A stretch of DNA of 40,375 bases from an uncultured Alphaproteobacteria bacterium (GTDB lineage: Bacteria; Pseudomonadota; Alphaproteobacteria; RF32; CAG-239), in NCBI GenBank assembly GCA_944390375.1, contig CALXPZ010000079.1, positions 1-40,375 of the forward strand, in the 5' to 3' direction. Of this stretch, positions 25,400-33,970 are shown in pieces. Below the pieces are notes generated by a model. That model ran no database searches. It saw only the letters and a list, made by a program, of their open reading frames with translations, and was not told the origin of the DNA. Position numbers and translations under genes: made by a program. Position 1 is the first letter of the stretch, and each line of letters begins with the position of its first letter.

Positions 25400-26014
25400 T
25401 TAATATCTCCCTTTTTCAGTTAAATTGCGGATTATCAAAACAACACTTTCCGAATCGGTTACGCTCGGAACAGTTTTATAATCGAAATTCCATTTTGCCG
25501 ACGCCTGTTTTATTTCTTCGGCATAGCTTTTCCCTTTGGGAAAAATACAAACACCGTTTTTTTTCAAAAGCGGGCGGGCATATCCTAAAAGATCGGACAA
25601 GGCCGTCAGCGCCCGGGCGGTGATAACGTCAAATTTTTTATCTTTAATGCTTTCGATACGCTGATTTAGTATCTCAACATTATCACATCCGGTGATTTCT
25701 TTAAGATGATTTAAATACAGTGTTTTTTTACCCGTACTTTCAATCAGGGTCAATTTTAAATACGGTGTTTTTTCTTTAGCCATAACAGCCAGCACCATAC
25801 CCGGAAATCCGGCGCCGCTGCCCAGATCGGCCAGCGAATGCGCTTTTTCCGGCAAAAGAGGAAACAACTGTGCAGAATCGACAAAGTGCCGGTTCCAACT
25901 GTCTTCCAGAGAATTTTTGCTGACGAGGTTAAATTTGTTCTGCCATTCGGAAAGAGCTTCCTGACAGAGCTTTAAACGATCAAATGTTTCACGTGAAACA
26001 TTGTATGTTGTCAT
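25400..26014 (-). CDS. rsmG: 16S rRNA (guanine527-N7)-methyltransferase RsmG
   Basis: RsmG methylates N7 of G527 in 16S rRNA. The product has 204 residues from ATG 26014, chosen because GGAAAATTTT precedes it; the upstream ATG at 26026 has no ribosome site. Class I methyltransferase motifs are present: LADLGSGAGFPGMVLAV, LTLIESTGKKTLYLNHL and ITARALTALSDLLGYA. The N-terminal NVSRETF is encoded by a perfect parS sequence, as in many bacteria. Two copies of the 15-bp repeat lie inside the gene. Confidence 0.96.
   Translation of the reverse strand: MTTYNVSRETFDRLKLCQEALSEWQNKFNLVSKNSLEDSWNRHFVDSAQLFPLLPEKAHSLADLGSGAGFPGMVLAVMAKEKTPYLKLTLIESTGKKTLYLNHLKEITGCDNVEILNQRIESIKDKKFDVITARALTALSDLLGYARPLLKKNGVCIFPKGKSYAEEIKQASAKWNFDYKTVPSVTDSESVVLIIRNLTEKGRY
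25710..25724 (+). repeat. TTTAAATACRGTGTT motif, copy 1
   Basis: TTTAAATACAGTGTT on the plus strand, inside rsmG, where the minus strand encodes KTLYLN. It is 45 bases from copy 2, in the same orientation. Confidence 0.7.
25755..25769 (+). repeat. TTTAAATACRGTGTT motif, copy 2
   Basis: TTTAAATACGGTGTT inside rsmG, where the minus strand encodes KTPYLK. It differs from copy 1 only at the R position. Confidence 0.7.
25985..26000. promoter_or_regulatory. parS centromere site 1
   Basis: TGTTTCACGTGAAACA, a perfect 16-bp palindrome identical to the universal ParB-loading consensus, at the 5' end of rsmG. It is about 10.4 kb from the predicted oriC. Confidence 0.97.
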
Positions 26015-26194
26015 AAAATTTTCCATATCGTTATTTATATATTTATAATTATATTTTTAAAATATAAAAATACCACTTATGAACATTTTAATTTTTGATA
26101 CGAAAAATCAGAGAACTATAAAAAACAAGAGCAAATAATTTATTTATTTTCCATAAATTTCATACTGTTAGCTCAAATTTTTAAATTTAAATCT
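26015..26194. other. AT-rich spacer upstream of rsmG-parA-parB
   Basis: 180 bases of very AT-rich sequence without an open frame, between the second PHP gene and rsmG. It probably carries the promoter for rsmG-parA-parB on the minus strand, but no clear -10/-35 pair could be singled out, and no terminator is visible for the PHP gene ending at 26195. Confidence 0.4.
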
Positions 26195-27022
26195 TTACTT
26201 TTCAAAAGACCAACGATTGCGACATTGATGTGCTTGCAAATAATTTTCAGCTTCATCAAAAGCAAAACCGAGTTCGCTTATGCGGTGGGCGTCGTCGCTG
26301 ATAACAAGCGGGATGTTGTTTTTGATAATTTCTCCGGCCAGCCGATCGGCAGGGTAAAAATCACCCCGTTTTCGCAGCCCTTTGGTGCTGAGTTCGGTTG
26401 CGGTTTGATATTTTTTTAAGTATTCTATCACCCGCATTTTTTCGGTTTGAAAAGCGTCATCGGGACAAAATGGTGATTTCCGGATATAGTCGATATGCGC
26501 GATAAATGAAAATATTTTACTCTCAATCGCCCGACAAATTGAGTCAAAATGATTTTTCAGCGCCCGGTTCCGCTCTTCTCCGGAAAGCAGGGGGAGATCT
26601 TTTATATCAAGAATTTCCCCATCGGACGGCTGGAGAAAATGATTGCCGGATATATAATAATCAAGCTCTGTTTTCCGGCGGAAACAGGCAAATTCGTCCG
26701 TCCAGCCGTCGTAAGTAAAATAGTCCACTTCGGCTCCGACTCTGACTTTGATATTGCGGCCGCGCGCAATTTTCCCGATTTCTTCGGCATGGCGGCAAAA
26801 CTCGTCGGCGGCTTTTGCAAAATCGGTCTTGTAAACATGGTTTCCGGCACTGCTTTGCCAGCGCGGAAAAGAGCGGCTCTGGGGAATGTTTTTATGAACA
26901 ATCAGGTGATCGCTGATGCCCATTTCTTCCCATCCAAGCCTTTCTGCCCGTTCTATCATCTCTTTGACATTGTTATGTCCGTCAGAAAAAACGGTATGAG
27001 TATGATAACTGAATTTTTGCAT
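26195..27022 (-). CDS. PHP-domain phosphoesterase, HisJ-like (copy A)
   Basis: The product has 275 residues from ATG 27022. PHP metal-site motifs run in order: HTHTVFSDG (residues 6-14), GISDHLIVH, GAEVDYF, SGNHFLQ, AHIDYIR, ELSTKGL and ISDDAHR. The pattern matches histidinol-phosphatase-type PHP proteins, although the natural substrate cannot be named and no other his gene is present. The start ATG overlaps the stop of the upstream paralogue by one base (TGATG), so the pair is translationally coupled. Both copies begin with the same MQKFSYHTHT sequence. Confidence 0.85.
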   Translation of the reverse strand: MQKFSYHTHTVFSDGHNNVKEMIERAERLGWEEMGISDHLIVHKNIPQSRSFPRWQSSAGNHVYKTDFAKAADEFCRHAEEIGKIARGRNIKVRVGAEVDYFTYDGWTDEFACFRRKTELDYYISGNHFLQPSDGEILDIKDLPLLSGEERNRALKNHFDSICRAIESKIFSFIAHIDYIRKSPFCPDDAFQTEKMRVIEYLKKYQTATELSTKGLRKRGDFYPADRLAGEIIKNNIPLVISDDAHRISELGFAFDEAENYLQAHQCRNRWSFEK

Positions 27023-27840
27023 CAACGTTTTAACCTCCAACGATTGATATAATTCATTTTTGAAAGCAATTCTTCAGCCTGTTCAAAATGACGGGCAAGA
27101 TGGCCTATATCGTGGGCGTCGTCGCTTATTATCACCGGCACGCCGTTTTTATTCAGCTCTTCAAGCATCCATCCATACGGATGCTGTTCGCCGCATTTGG
27201 TCCAGCCGCTGGTGTTGAGCTCATAAGGGTGGCGGAGCCGGCTTAAGGTTTCGACCACCGCCTGTTTATCTTCTTTTGTGCCAAGCGGTGCAAAATCGGG
27301 AAAAATTTTGTAAACGTCAAGATGAGCAATAAAATCAAAATAGCCGCTTTCCGCAGCCTGCGAGATGTTGTGCCAGTAGTTATGAACGGCGTCCGCCAGC
27401 TCTTCCGGCGAAAAAGGCAAACCGGATTCCTTATAGTGATACATATTATAAACTCGGCTTTCATCGGCGTTGCGCAGAAAATGGAAGGAGCCGATGTAAT
27501 AATCCGCACCGAGATTCTTTATCAGTTTTTCAAAGGCATTCCGCCAAACGGCGGAAGGAAAAAAATCCACTTCAAAACCGACATAAACGGGGATAGAAGC
27601 CTTTTCGGACGCCCGGCGTATATCATCAACATTTCTTTGCATTGTCTTTTTCAACAGATCAAAATCATTGAAAAACATCGGGCTGGTTGTCAAAAGGTTG
27701 GGGTGATAAACCAGATGGTTGGAAATACCTATTTCCTCGTAGCCGATTTCTTCCGCCCGTCGAATCATCTCCGCCGCCGAATGATGACCGTCAAAAACAC
27801 CTAAGCCGTTGGTGTGGGTGTGATAACTGAATTTTTGCAT
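27022..27840 (-). CDS. PHP-domain phosphoesterase, HisJ-like (copy B)
   Basis: The product has 272 residues and is a paralogue of copy A. Motifs: HTHTNGLGVFDG (about 6-17), GISNHLVYH (Asp to Asn next to the His ligand), GFEVDFF, IGSFHFL, AHLDVYK, ELNTSGW and ISDDAHD. The HTHT-to-FDG spacing is three residues longer than in copy A. The second motif's Asn for Asp and the longer first loop suggest a diverged substrate. It lies 2 bases after the HD gene. Confidence 0.83.
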   Translation of the reverse strand: MQKFSYHTHTNGLGVFDGHHSAAEMIRRAEEIGYEEIGISNHLVYHPNLLTTSPMFFNDFDLLKKTMQRNVDDIRRASEKASIPVYVGFEVDFFPSAVWRNAFEKLIKNLGADYYIGSFHFLRNADESRVYNMYHYKESGLPFSPEELADAVHNYWHNISQAAESGYFDFIAHLDVYKIFPDFAPLGTKEDKQAVVETLSRLRHPYELNTSGWTKCGEQHPYGWMLEELNKNGVPVIISDDAHDIGHLARHFEQAEELLSKMNYINRWRLKR

Positions 27841-27842
27841 TT

Positions 27843-28466
27843 TTATTTATCCGTCAAATTTAATAACCGATAGACATCCTGACCGGTTTTTTTATCAAAA
27901 TAGTTTTTCAACTCTATGCTTTCTTTATAAAGAAATTCCCGTTGTTCCGCTTTGAGATTGTAGCGGGCGGAAATGTCTTCAACCCGTTTTTCGACAGTAA
28001 CCATTTTCATGCCTTCAAACAGTTTGTCGCAAAAAGCAATGAGATAATCATAATCCGTATAAACGACGTTTTTCAGGAGCCCGCGCGCCCAATCCAACCA
28101 TTCGTCGGGATAAGAATATTGCTCGTTCTTAAAATCTTTGGAAGGAAAAGTGTGGGTCAGGCATATTTGCGCAACCTCCGGATAGCCCATCAGCATCATC
28201 TGCTCGTATCCCTCGCGGCCATGAAATTTGTTTTCCAACCTTTCGTTAATGCGTTTTCCGTAATCGTGCAACAAGCCTAAGACATAAGCCTTTTCGCCAT
28301 CCATTCCGATTATGCTTCCGGCAACTTTTTCTGCCGCCGCAGCCACGCCTTTGGTGTGGAAACGGTATTCTTTTTCCTGCGGAAAGGAATAGGGGCGGGA
28401 AAGGCGATAGAGGATTCCTTCCTGCCAAATCCGCTCGGCTTCTGCACGGGGTGGAAATTTTGCCAT
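27843..28466 (-). CDS. HD-domain hydrolase
   Basis: The product has 207 residues. The HD metal-binding set is visible: His37 (RFHTKG), His67-Asp68 (LLHDYGK), His82 (FHGREGY) and a later LTHTF. It resembles small HD phosphohydrolases acting on nucleotides or phosphomonoesters; the substrate is unknown. The ribosome site AGGTG lies before ATG 28466, 7 bases from the mnmG stop, so it is probably cotranscribed with mnmG and the two PHP genes. Confidence 0.8.
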   Translation of the reverse strand: MAKFPPRAEAERIWQEGILYRLSRPYSFPQEKEYRFHTKGVAAAAEKVAGSIIGMDGEKAYVLGLLHDYGKRINERLENKFHGREGYEQMMLMGYPEVAQICLTHTFPSKDFKNEQYSYPDEWLDWARGLLKNVVYTDYDYLIAFCDKLFEGMKMVTVEKRVEDISARYNLKAEQREFLYKESIELKNYFDKKTGQDVYRLLNLTDK

Positions 28467-28473
28467 TTTGCAC

Positions 28474-30327
28474 CTACTTTTTTAAATATCCCAAAATTGC
28501 CATAATTGCCGCCGGCGTAACACCGGAAATACGGGAAGCCTCGCCGATGGTCGAAGGACGTACCCGGCTCAGCTTAATGACCATTTCGTTTGACAGGCCG
28601 CCTATTTTGGCATAGTCGATATCTTCCCTGATTTTTAATTTTTCATCTTTTTTGAAAACTTCAATATCGGCAAGCTGTCTTTTTATGTAGCCGGCATATT
28701 TGGCCTCGGTTTCAACCGCCTCGTAAACGGCTGCCGGATATTTTTTCAACTCGGGCCAGATCGACAATATTGTTTCACGTGAAACATCATCATAAGACAT
28801 CAGGTTAAAAGCCGTCCGGCGGACTCCGTCCTTTTTGTTCTTTATCCCGAAATCGTCAAGCAAAGAGGCTTTGACAGTCAGATTTTCAGCCTCCTGTTGT
28901 AATTGTTCAATCTGCTGCTCTTTGTGTTTGAAACGGCGAAACCGCTCCTCCCCCACACAACCGATTTGACGACCGGCCTCGGTTAAGCGCATGTCGGCAT
29001 TGTCGGCCCGCAAATACAAACGGTATTCGGAGCGGGAAGTAAACATCCGATAGGGTTCGTCAACCCCTTTTGTTATCAGATCGTCAATCATCACGCCCAA
29101 ATAAGCCTGCGATCGGTCGATTGAAAATTCGCGCCCGCGGCCTTCGGCCTTAAGCGCCGCGTTTATACCGGCAAGCACACCCTGGGCGGCGGCTTCTTCA
29201 TAGCCGGTAGTACCATTAATCTGTCCGGCCAAAAACAAACCGGGAACTTTCTTTAGTTGCAGACAGTGATCAAGCTCCTGCGGATCGACATAATCGTATT
29301 CTATAGCATAGGCATAGCGGATAATGCGGACATTTTCCAGTCCTTTGATGGTATGGATAAAAGCGTCCTGCACATCGGCCGGCAAAGACGTCGAGATACC
29401 GTTGGGGTAGACAACATCGGTATTAAGACCTTCCGGCTCAAGGAAAATCTGATGGCTTTCGCGGTCGGCAAATTTTACCAGTTTATCCTCTATGCTCGGA
29501 CAATAACGCGGGCCGACGCCTTTAATCAAACCGGAAAAAAGAGCGCATTTTGAAAAATTGTCGCGGATGATTTTATGCGTCTGCAAGTTGGTATGCGTGA
29601 TATGGCAGTCTATCTGCGGGTTGGTGATTTTTTCCGTCAGATAAGAAAAGGGCTGCGGATCTTCATCACCGTGTTGAACGTCCAGAATATCCCAATTTAT
29701 CGATTTGCCGTCAAGACGGGCAGGGGTACCCGTTTTCAGACGCCCCAAACGCAGTTCACGTTGGTTTAAATACGGTGTTATACCGGTACAGGTAACATCG
29801 CCTACACGGCCTCCTGCCGTAGCCTGATGACCGGTAAACATAACACCGTTCAAAAAAGTTCCCGTTGTCAGCACGATGGCATCGGCAAAAATCTTTTGCC
29901 CGTCGGCCAGGATTATTCCGGCCGCTTTGTCGCCTTCAAACAACAGGCCTTCGACGGCGGCCTCGAGAATATCAAGACCGGGTTGGGCACGAAGAGCCTC
30001 CAGCATATATTTTTTATAAAGCTCACGGTCGGCCTGGGCACGTGGACCGCGGACAGCCGGACCTTTTGACATATTGAGCATTCTGAACTGAATGCCGGCC
30101 TTATCAATAACACGTCCCATCAGGCCGTCGAGAGCATCTATTTCCCGCACCAAGTGGCCTTTCCCCAATCCGCCGATTGCCGGATTGCAGGACATTTCTC
30201 CGATTGTGCCGATGCTGTGGGTTACAAGCAAGGTTTCTGCCCCCATGCGGGCCGCAGCAGCGCAGGCCTCGCAACCGGCGTGTCCGCCACCGACGACGAT
30301 TACGTTATAATGTTTATTTGTCTGCAT
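28474..30327 (-). CDS. mnmG: tRNA uridine-5-carboxymethylaminomethyl modification enzyme MnmG (GidA)
   Basis: With MnmE it installs the cmnm5 group on U34 of tRNAs reading purine-ending codons, using FAD. The product has 617 residues from ATG 30327, chosen for the GAGG ribosome site 7 bases upstream; an open extension of 32 basic residues to 30423 is rejected. It starts with the FAD motif [14 protein letters not shown], and has the signatures [24 protein letters not shown] and [21 protein letters not shown]. It also carries a parS at 28771 (encoding DVSRET) and one 15-bp repeat at 29765. Confidence 0.97.
   Translation of the reverse strand: MQTNKHYNVIVVGGGHAGCEACAAAARMGAETLLVTHSIGTIGEMSCNPAIGGLGKGHLVREIDALDGLMGRVIDKAGIQFRMLNMSKGPAVRGPRAQADRELYKKYMLEALRAQPGLDILEAAVEGLLFEGDKAAGIILADGQKIFADAIVLTTGTFLNGVMFTGHQATAGGRVGDVTCTGITPYLNQRELRLGRLKTGTPARLDGKSINWDILDVQHGDEDPQPFSYLTEKITNPQIDCHITHTNLQTHKIIRDNFSKCALFSGLIKGVGPRYCPSIEDKLVKFADRESHQIFLEPEGLNTDVVYPNGISTSLPADVQDAFIHTIKGLENVRIIRYAYAIEYDYVDPQELDHCLQLKKVPGLFLAGQINGTTGYEEAAAQGVLAGINAALKAEGRGREFSIDRSQAYLGVMIDDLITKGVDEPYRMFTSRSEYRLYLRADNADMRLTEAGRQIGCVGEERFRRFKHKEQQIEQLQQEAENLTVKASLLDDFGIKNKKDGVRRTAFNLMSYDDVSRETILSIWPELKKYPAAVYEAVETEAKYAGYIKRQLADIEVFKKDEKLKIREDIDYAKIGGLSNEMVIKLSRVRPSTIGEASRISGVTPAAIMAILGYLKK
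28771..28786. promoter_or_regulatory. parS centromere site 2
   Basis: A second perfect TGTTTCACGTGAAACA, within mnmG, about 7.6 kb from the predicted oriC and 2.8 kb from site 1. Confidence 0.97.
29765..29779 (+). repeat. TTTAAATACRGTGTT motif, copy 3
   Basis: TTTAAATACGGTGTT inside mnmG, where the minus strand encodes TPYLN. Same orientation as the other copies. Confidence 0.7.
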
Positions 30328-30483
30328 TTTTGCCTCGTTTTTCCTCTTTCGGGGTTTAGCGTTTTTTTGTTTTTTTAGCAAGCCTTTTTTGACTCTTAAA
30401 TAAAAATTCATCACATTAACCAATGGTTAGCACAAAATATGTAAACTGAGGGTAAACAAAAAAAGGGAAAAAAACGGGAAAAT

Positions 30484-31053
30484 ATGATTATCTGGTTTGG
30501 TATATTACTTTATGCGCTGCTGATGGTCGCTCTGGCTTATGTATGGATCGACATCATCAGGCTTTTTGTCAGCCGCAAATACAGGCAGTGTCCGCCGCTT
30601 GTTCCCAGTTTCGGCAAGCAAAAAGAAATTATGATTGAAAAAATTGCAACCGAACTGAAGAAGAGGAAACAGCCGCAAAACATACTTGATCCCGGCTGCG
30701 GCACCGGTACGCTGCTGGTTGCTTTGGCGGAAAAATTCCCCGAACATAATTTTACGGGGATTGAATGGAATCCGCTGGCGGCGGCAATCGCAAGAAGGCG
30801 GACGCGCAAATTCAAAAATATCAAAATTATCCGCCAGGATATGTTTGAACATTCTTTTTCGAGCTTTGACATTATCGTCTGTTTTTTAATGCAGCCGCTG
30901 ATGGAAAGTTTCGGCAACAAAATCAAAAAAGAGTGCCGGCCGGGAACGTTGGTTTATTCCAACAGTTTTTACATTCCTCAAATGCAGGCAAAAGAAGTTT
31001 TTAAAATCAAAGGCTTTTACAAATTTAATGATGTTTATGTTTATGAAATCTGA
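30484..31053 (+). CDS. membrane-anchored class I SAM-dependent methyltransferase
   Basis: The product has 189 residues. A membrane segment lies at residues 2-22 (IIWFGILLYALLMVALAYVW), followed by a Rossmann-fold methyltransferase with motif I NILDPGCGTGTLLVAL (about 67-82), the acidic loop FTGIEWNP and a motif IV-like FDIIVCFLM. The acceptor is unknown. The N-terminal anchor and small size recall FAM173-type lysine methyltransferases, but that is only a guess. It is encoded opposite to its neighbours mnmG and mnmE, and its stop abuts the mnmE stop with no gap. Reading is toward oriC. Confidence 0.8.
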   Translation: MIIWFGILLYALLMVALAYVWIDIIRLFVSRKYRQCPPLVPSFGKQKEIMIEKIATELKKRKQPQNILDPGCGTGTLLVALAEKFPEHNFTGIEWNPLAAAIARRRTRKFKNIKIIRQDMFEHSFSSFDIIVCFLMQPLMESFGNKIKKECRPGTLVYSNSFYIPQMQAKEVFKIKGFYKFNDVYVYEI

Positions 31054-32394
31054 TTATTTGCCGATACAGAAACTGCCGAAAATTTTATCCAGGATTTCAT
31101 CAACCTCAATCCGGCCGGTAATTTTCCCGATTTCGCGGGCGGCCATACGGATATCTTCCGCCGCAAGTTCTATCGATTTTTTAAGATTAAAGCGTTCCAG
31201 ATGTTTAAATACATCGTTCAAAACTTCACGATAACGCTGGCGTGTAATCAGAGCGCCGGAAGAAGAAGTAAAGCCTTCGGCAATGCGGTCGTTTATTTGC
31301 TTCAGCAGGTTTTCTATACCCTGCTGATATTTGGCGGAAATAACAATATATCCCTTGGCATTGAACATCGAACACTGTTTTTGATCCAGCTTGTCGGCTT
31401 TGTTGATCACATAAAGAATTTTGTTTTTACAATGCTTTTCAATATTTTCGAAAAGCAGAGGATTAAAATTTTCACTTTCGGAAAGAGCAATAATTAAATC
31501 GGCCGACAGAGCTTTGTCATAGGCAATTTCTATCCCTTTTTTCTCAATTTGCTCTTTGGTATCGCGCAGACCGGCCGTATCCGTGAAAATAACGGGATAA
31601 CCGTTGATGTCCATATAAACATCTATTGCGTCGCGGGTGGTGCCGGCAATATCGGAAACAATTACCGCCTCGCGCCGGGCAAGTGTATTCAAAAGGCTTG
31701 ATTTTCCGGCGTTCGGTTCGCCTACGATGACAACCCGGAAACCTTCGCGCAGGCGTTCGCCAGCGTTGCTTTGAGAAAGGTGTTTTTTTATTTCTCCGGA
31801 AACTTTAAATACAGTGTTTTCAAGTTTTAAAACAATGTTATCAGGCAGTTCTTCGTCGGGAAAATCTATATAGGCTTCCAGATAAGCCAGAATTTCAACC
31901 AGACCGGTGCGCCAGCTCTCGTAAAGGTTTTTAAGTTCGCCGTCCATCTGGCGGAGAGCGTATTTTTGCTGTTCCCTGGTTTCGGCATCTATCAGATCGG
32001 CCAGTCCTTCGGCTTCGGTCAGATCCATTTTGCCGTTATAAAACGCGCGTTTTGAAAACTCTCCCGGTTCGGCCAAACGAAAATCTTCAATATTCCCCAG
32101 ATTTTCCAAAAGAGAAGAAATAACGGCACGGGAACCATGCGTATGTATTTCGACAATATCCTCGCCGGTGAAAGAAGAGGGCGCCTTAAAATAAATTATC
32201 AGCGCATGATCGAGGGGAGCGCCGTCTTTATCCCGGAGAGCCGTAAAGTACGCATGACGGGGGGTGATTGTTTCCGTATTCAAAGAAGTCAGACAGCGAA
32301 CGGCCGAAAGCGCGTCGGAACCGGAAACCCGAAAAACGGCAACTCCCGATTTTCCGGTAACGGTGGACAAAGCATATATGGTTTTGTTATTCAT
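31054..32394 (-). CDS. mnmE: tRNA modification GTPase MnmE (TrmE)
   Basis: The partner GTPase of MnmG. The 446-residue product has the N-terminal tetrahydrofolate-binding domain (TIYALSTVTGKSGVAVFRVSG), then helical and G domains with GEPNAGKSSLLN (G1), DTAGLRDT (G3) and NKAD (G4), and ends in the invariant FCIGK with the catalytic Cys. GGAGC precedes the ATG. One exact and one degenerate copy of the 15-bp repeat lie inside it. Confidence 0.97.
   Translation of the reverse strand: MNNKTIYALSTVTGKSGVAVFRVSGSDALSAVRCLTSLNTETITPRHAYFTALRDKDGAPLDHALIIYFKAPSSFTGEDIVEIHTHGSRAVISSLLENLGNIEDFRLAEPGEFSKRAFYNGKMDLTEAEGLADLIDAETREQQKYALRQMDGELKNLYESWRTGLVEILAYLEAYIDFPDEELPDNIVLKLENTVFKVSGEIKKHLSQSNAGERLREGFRVVIVGEPNAGKSSLLNTLARREAVIVSDIAGTTRDAIDVYMDINGYPVIFTDTAGLRDTKEQIEKKGIEIAYDKALSADLIIALSESENFNPLLFENIEKHCKNKILYVINKADKLDQKQCSMFNAKGYIVISAKYQQGIENLLKQINDRIAEGFTSSSGALITRQRYREVLNDVFKHLERFNLKKSIELAAEDIRMAAREIGKITGRIEVDEILDKIFGSFCIGK
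31204..31218 (+). repeat. degenerate TTTAAATACRGTGTT motif
   Basis: TTTAAATACATCGTT, 13 of 15 matching, inside mnmE, same orientation as the exact copies. Confidence 0.35.
31804..31818 (+). repeat. TTTAAATACRGTGTT motif, copy 4
   Basis: TTTAAATACAGTGTT inside mnmE. Here the minus strand reads it in a different codon frame (NTVFK), so the match cannot come from a shared peptide. Confidence 0.7.
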
Positions 32395-32473
32395 AAAAGC
32401 TCCTTTTATCTATAAAAACTGTATAGCGTTAAAAATGCCAGCTGGCAAGTTTTAAAAAGAGGCGTTTTTTTGC

Positions 32474-32540
32474 CCGCTGAGAGCTTTTTTATTTTATCTT
32501 AACACTTATATCGTAAATTGTTCGCAACGGCTCTCAGCGG
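32474..32540. repeat. 11-bp perfect inverted repeat around a 45-bp AT-rich core
   Basis: CCGCTGAGAGC (32474-32484) and GCTCTCAGCGG (32530-32540) enclose an AT-rich 45-bp core with a TATATC segment, in the gap between divergent mnmE (32394) and the HAD gene (32583). It could be a two-site operator, an RNA hairpin or a remnant of a tiny mobile element. Confidence 0.6.
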
Positions 32541-32582
32541 CCTTTAGACGGACTCGATTTTTTAAACGGGAAAATTTTTGCC

Positions 32583-33263
32583 ATGAACAAAAAACTTATC
32601 ATCTGGGACTTTGACGGTGTTATTTCCGACACCGAAAAATTGTGGGTTGAAAACCGGAGACAGATGCTGAACGAAAAATTCGGACTGAACTGGGATTTTG
32701 ATACGGCTAATATGCATATAGGCGGCAAAAGCGACAAGACAAAACAGAATGATTTGGCAAAACTCGGCGTCAATACGGATCAAAACTTTTGGGAAAAAGC
32801 TCTGGCAAGAGATTATGAAATCCTGAAAAAAGGAATAGAACTGACGACTGGAATAGAAAAAATATTTAAAAATCAAGAAATTGAACAATGTATTGCAACA
32901 GGCGGAATTAAAGATAAGACAGCCGCCAAGATAGAGGCCGTCAATATCCGGAAATATTTTCCGGAAGAAAAAGTTTTTACCGCCGATATGGTTGCGCACG
33001 GCAAACCGGAACCGGATTTGTTTTTGTTGGCCGCCAAAACAATGGGATACAGGCCTCAAGATTGTCTGGTTATTGAAGATTCTTTAGCCGGTATGACGGC
33101 CGGACTCAGAGCCGGCATGAAGGTGGTTGCTTTTCTCGGTTTTGAAATGAACCAAAGCTCCGAATATCTTGCAAAGGTAAAAGCTCTCGGCGTAAAATAC
33201 ATTTTTTACGACATGGAAGAAGTTGAGCATTTTATTATTGAAAAATGGACAAAAATGAGTTAG
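32583..33263 (+). CDS. HAD-superfamily phosphatase, beta-phosphoglucomutase-like
   Basis: The product has 226 residues. HAD motif I is IIWDFDGVISDTE (residues 6-18, Asp nucleophile and Asp acid), motif II ATGGIKDKTAAKIE (about 99-112), motif III Lys in GKPEPDLFLL and motif IV VIEDSLAGMTAGLRAGM. The cap between motifs I and II is of the alpha-helical type. The substrate is unknown. An unusual Gly-Gly stretch (THIGGKS-like MHIGGKS) follows the cap. The gene is divergent from mnmE and lies 30 bases before a membrane protein gene. Confidence 0.85.
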   Translation: MNKKLIIWDFDGVISDTEKLWVENRRQMLNEKFGLNWDFDTANMHIGGKSDKTKQNDLAKLGVNTDQNFWEKALARDYEILKKGIELTTGIEKIFKNQEIEQCIATGGIKDKTAAKIEAVNIRKYFPEEKVFTADMVAHGKPEPDLFLLAAKTMGYRPQDCLVIEDSLAGMTAGLRAGMKVVAFLGFEMNQSSEYLAKVKALGVKYIFYDMEEVEHFIIEKWTKMS

Positions 33264-33293
33264 TATATAACTGTTAACTAAAATTATTTTTAT

Positions 33294-33953
33294 ATGAAAA
33301 AATATTTATTATTTGTCTTCAGTTCGTTGGTTGTTGCCGGATCTTTAAGTTTAATCAACATAAACAACGGATCTGTTTTGTTTCTGGGGCTCATCATCGC
33401 CGTAGCAGCTTATATTAAGCTGTCAATCGATGAATATCAAATTAAAGATATATTCATCAAGGCCGGATGGTCTATGATTATATATTCGATTTTTGTCTTA
33501 TGTATGTCATTTCCGTTCAGTAACGAATGGTGGATAGTGGCAGCCGGTGTATGCATTACATCAGTTTATACATTCATTCCCATTTTAACCAAAAAAATGG
33601 AATTGGATTATTTTAAGTATGGCTGCGGCCGAAACGGCATTAAATTTTGGATATTATTTTTCCTCAGCCTGTTTTTTCTTGTTGTCATAGCTGACAGTGA
33701 AGCAAAAAAAGAGGAAAAAATGGAAGCCGAATATGCCAAAGCGGCATTTGTGGGAATTGAATCCGTCAGCAAGGAAATCTACCGGGGCAACACCTATTAC
33801 GTGGTTGTTACCGAAAGCGGAGATATCTTTGGTGTCGATGCCCGCAAATATCCGGAAATAAGAACGGCGAACGAACAAAGCGAGGTTAAGTATGTCATTG
33901 ACAGCTACAAAGTCAACGGCTTACAAAAACCTTTTAAGCTGGAACTGAAATAA
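33294..33953 (+). CDS. membrane protein with conserved C-terminal domain (paralogue 1)
   Basis: The product has 219 residues and no recognised family. Four membrane segments are predicted in the first ~145 residues (about 3-20, 22-38, 55-95 and 120-138), followed by a soluble C-terminal domain of about 80 residues containing SKEIYRGNTYYVVVTESGD and KYPEIR. The protein at 34104 has the same plan and matching sequence (KEIYQGKTVYIVTTKDGT, EYPAIR, IFIKAGWS versus VFVRAGWS), so the pair arose by duplication. Base composition is more AT-rich than neighbours. A strong terminator follows. Confidence 0.75.
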   Translation: MKKYLLFVFSSLVVAGSLSLININNGSVLFLGLIIAVAAYIKLSIDEYQIKDIFIKAGWSMIIYSIFVLCMSFPFSNEWWIVAAGVCITSVYTFIPILTKKMELDYFKYGCGRNGIKFWILFFLSLFFLVVIADSEAKKEEKMEAEYAKAAFVGIESVSKEIYRGNTYYVVVTESGDIFGVDARKYPEIRTANEQSEVKYVIDSYKVNGLQKPFKLELK

Positions 33954-33970
33954 TTTCCGGCAAAACAAAA

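Noticed and set aside
30328-30423. 32-residue N-terminal extension of MnmG
   Set aside because: Lys-rich with no family support; the ATG at 30327 has a GAGG ribosome site and gives the conserved MnmG start.
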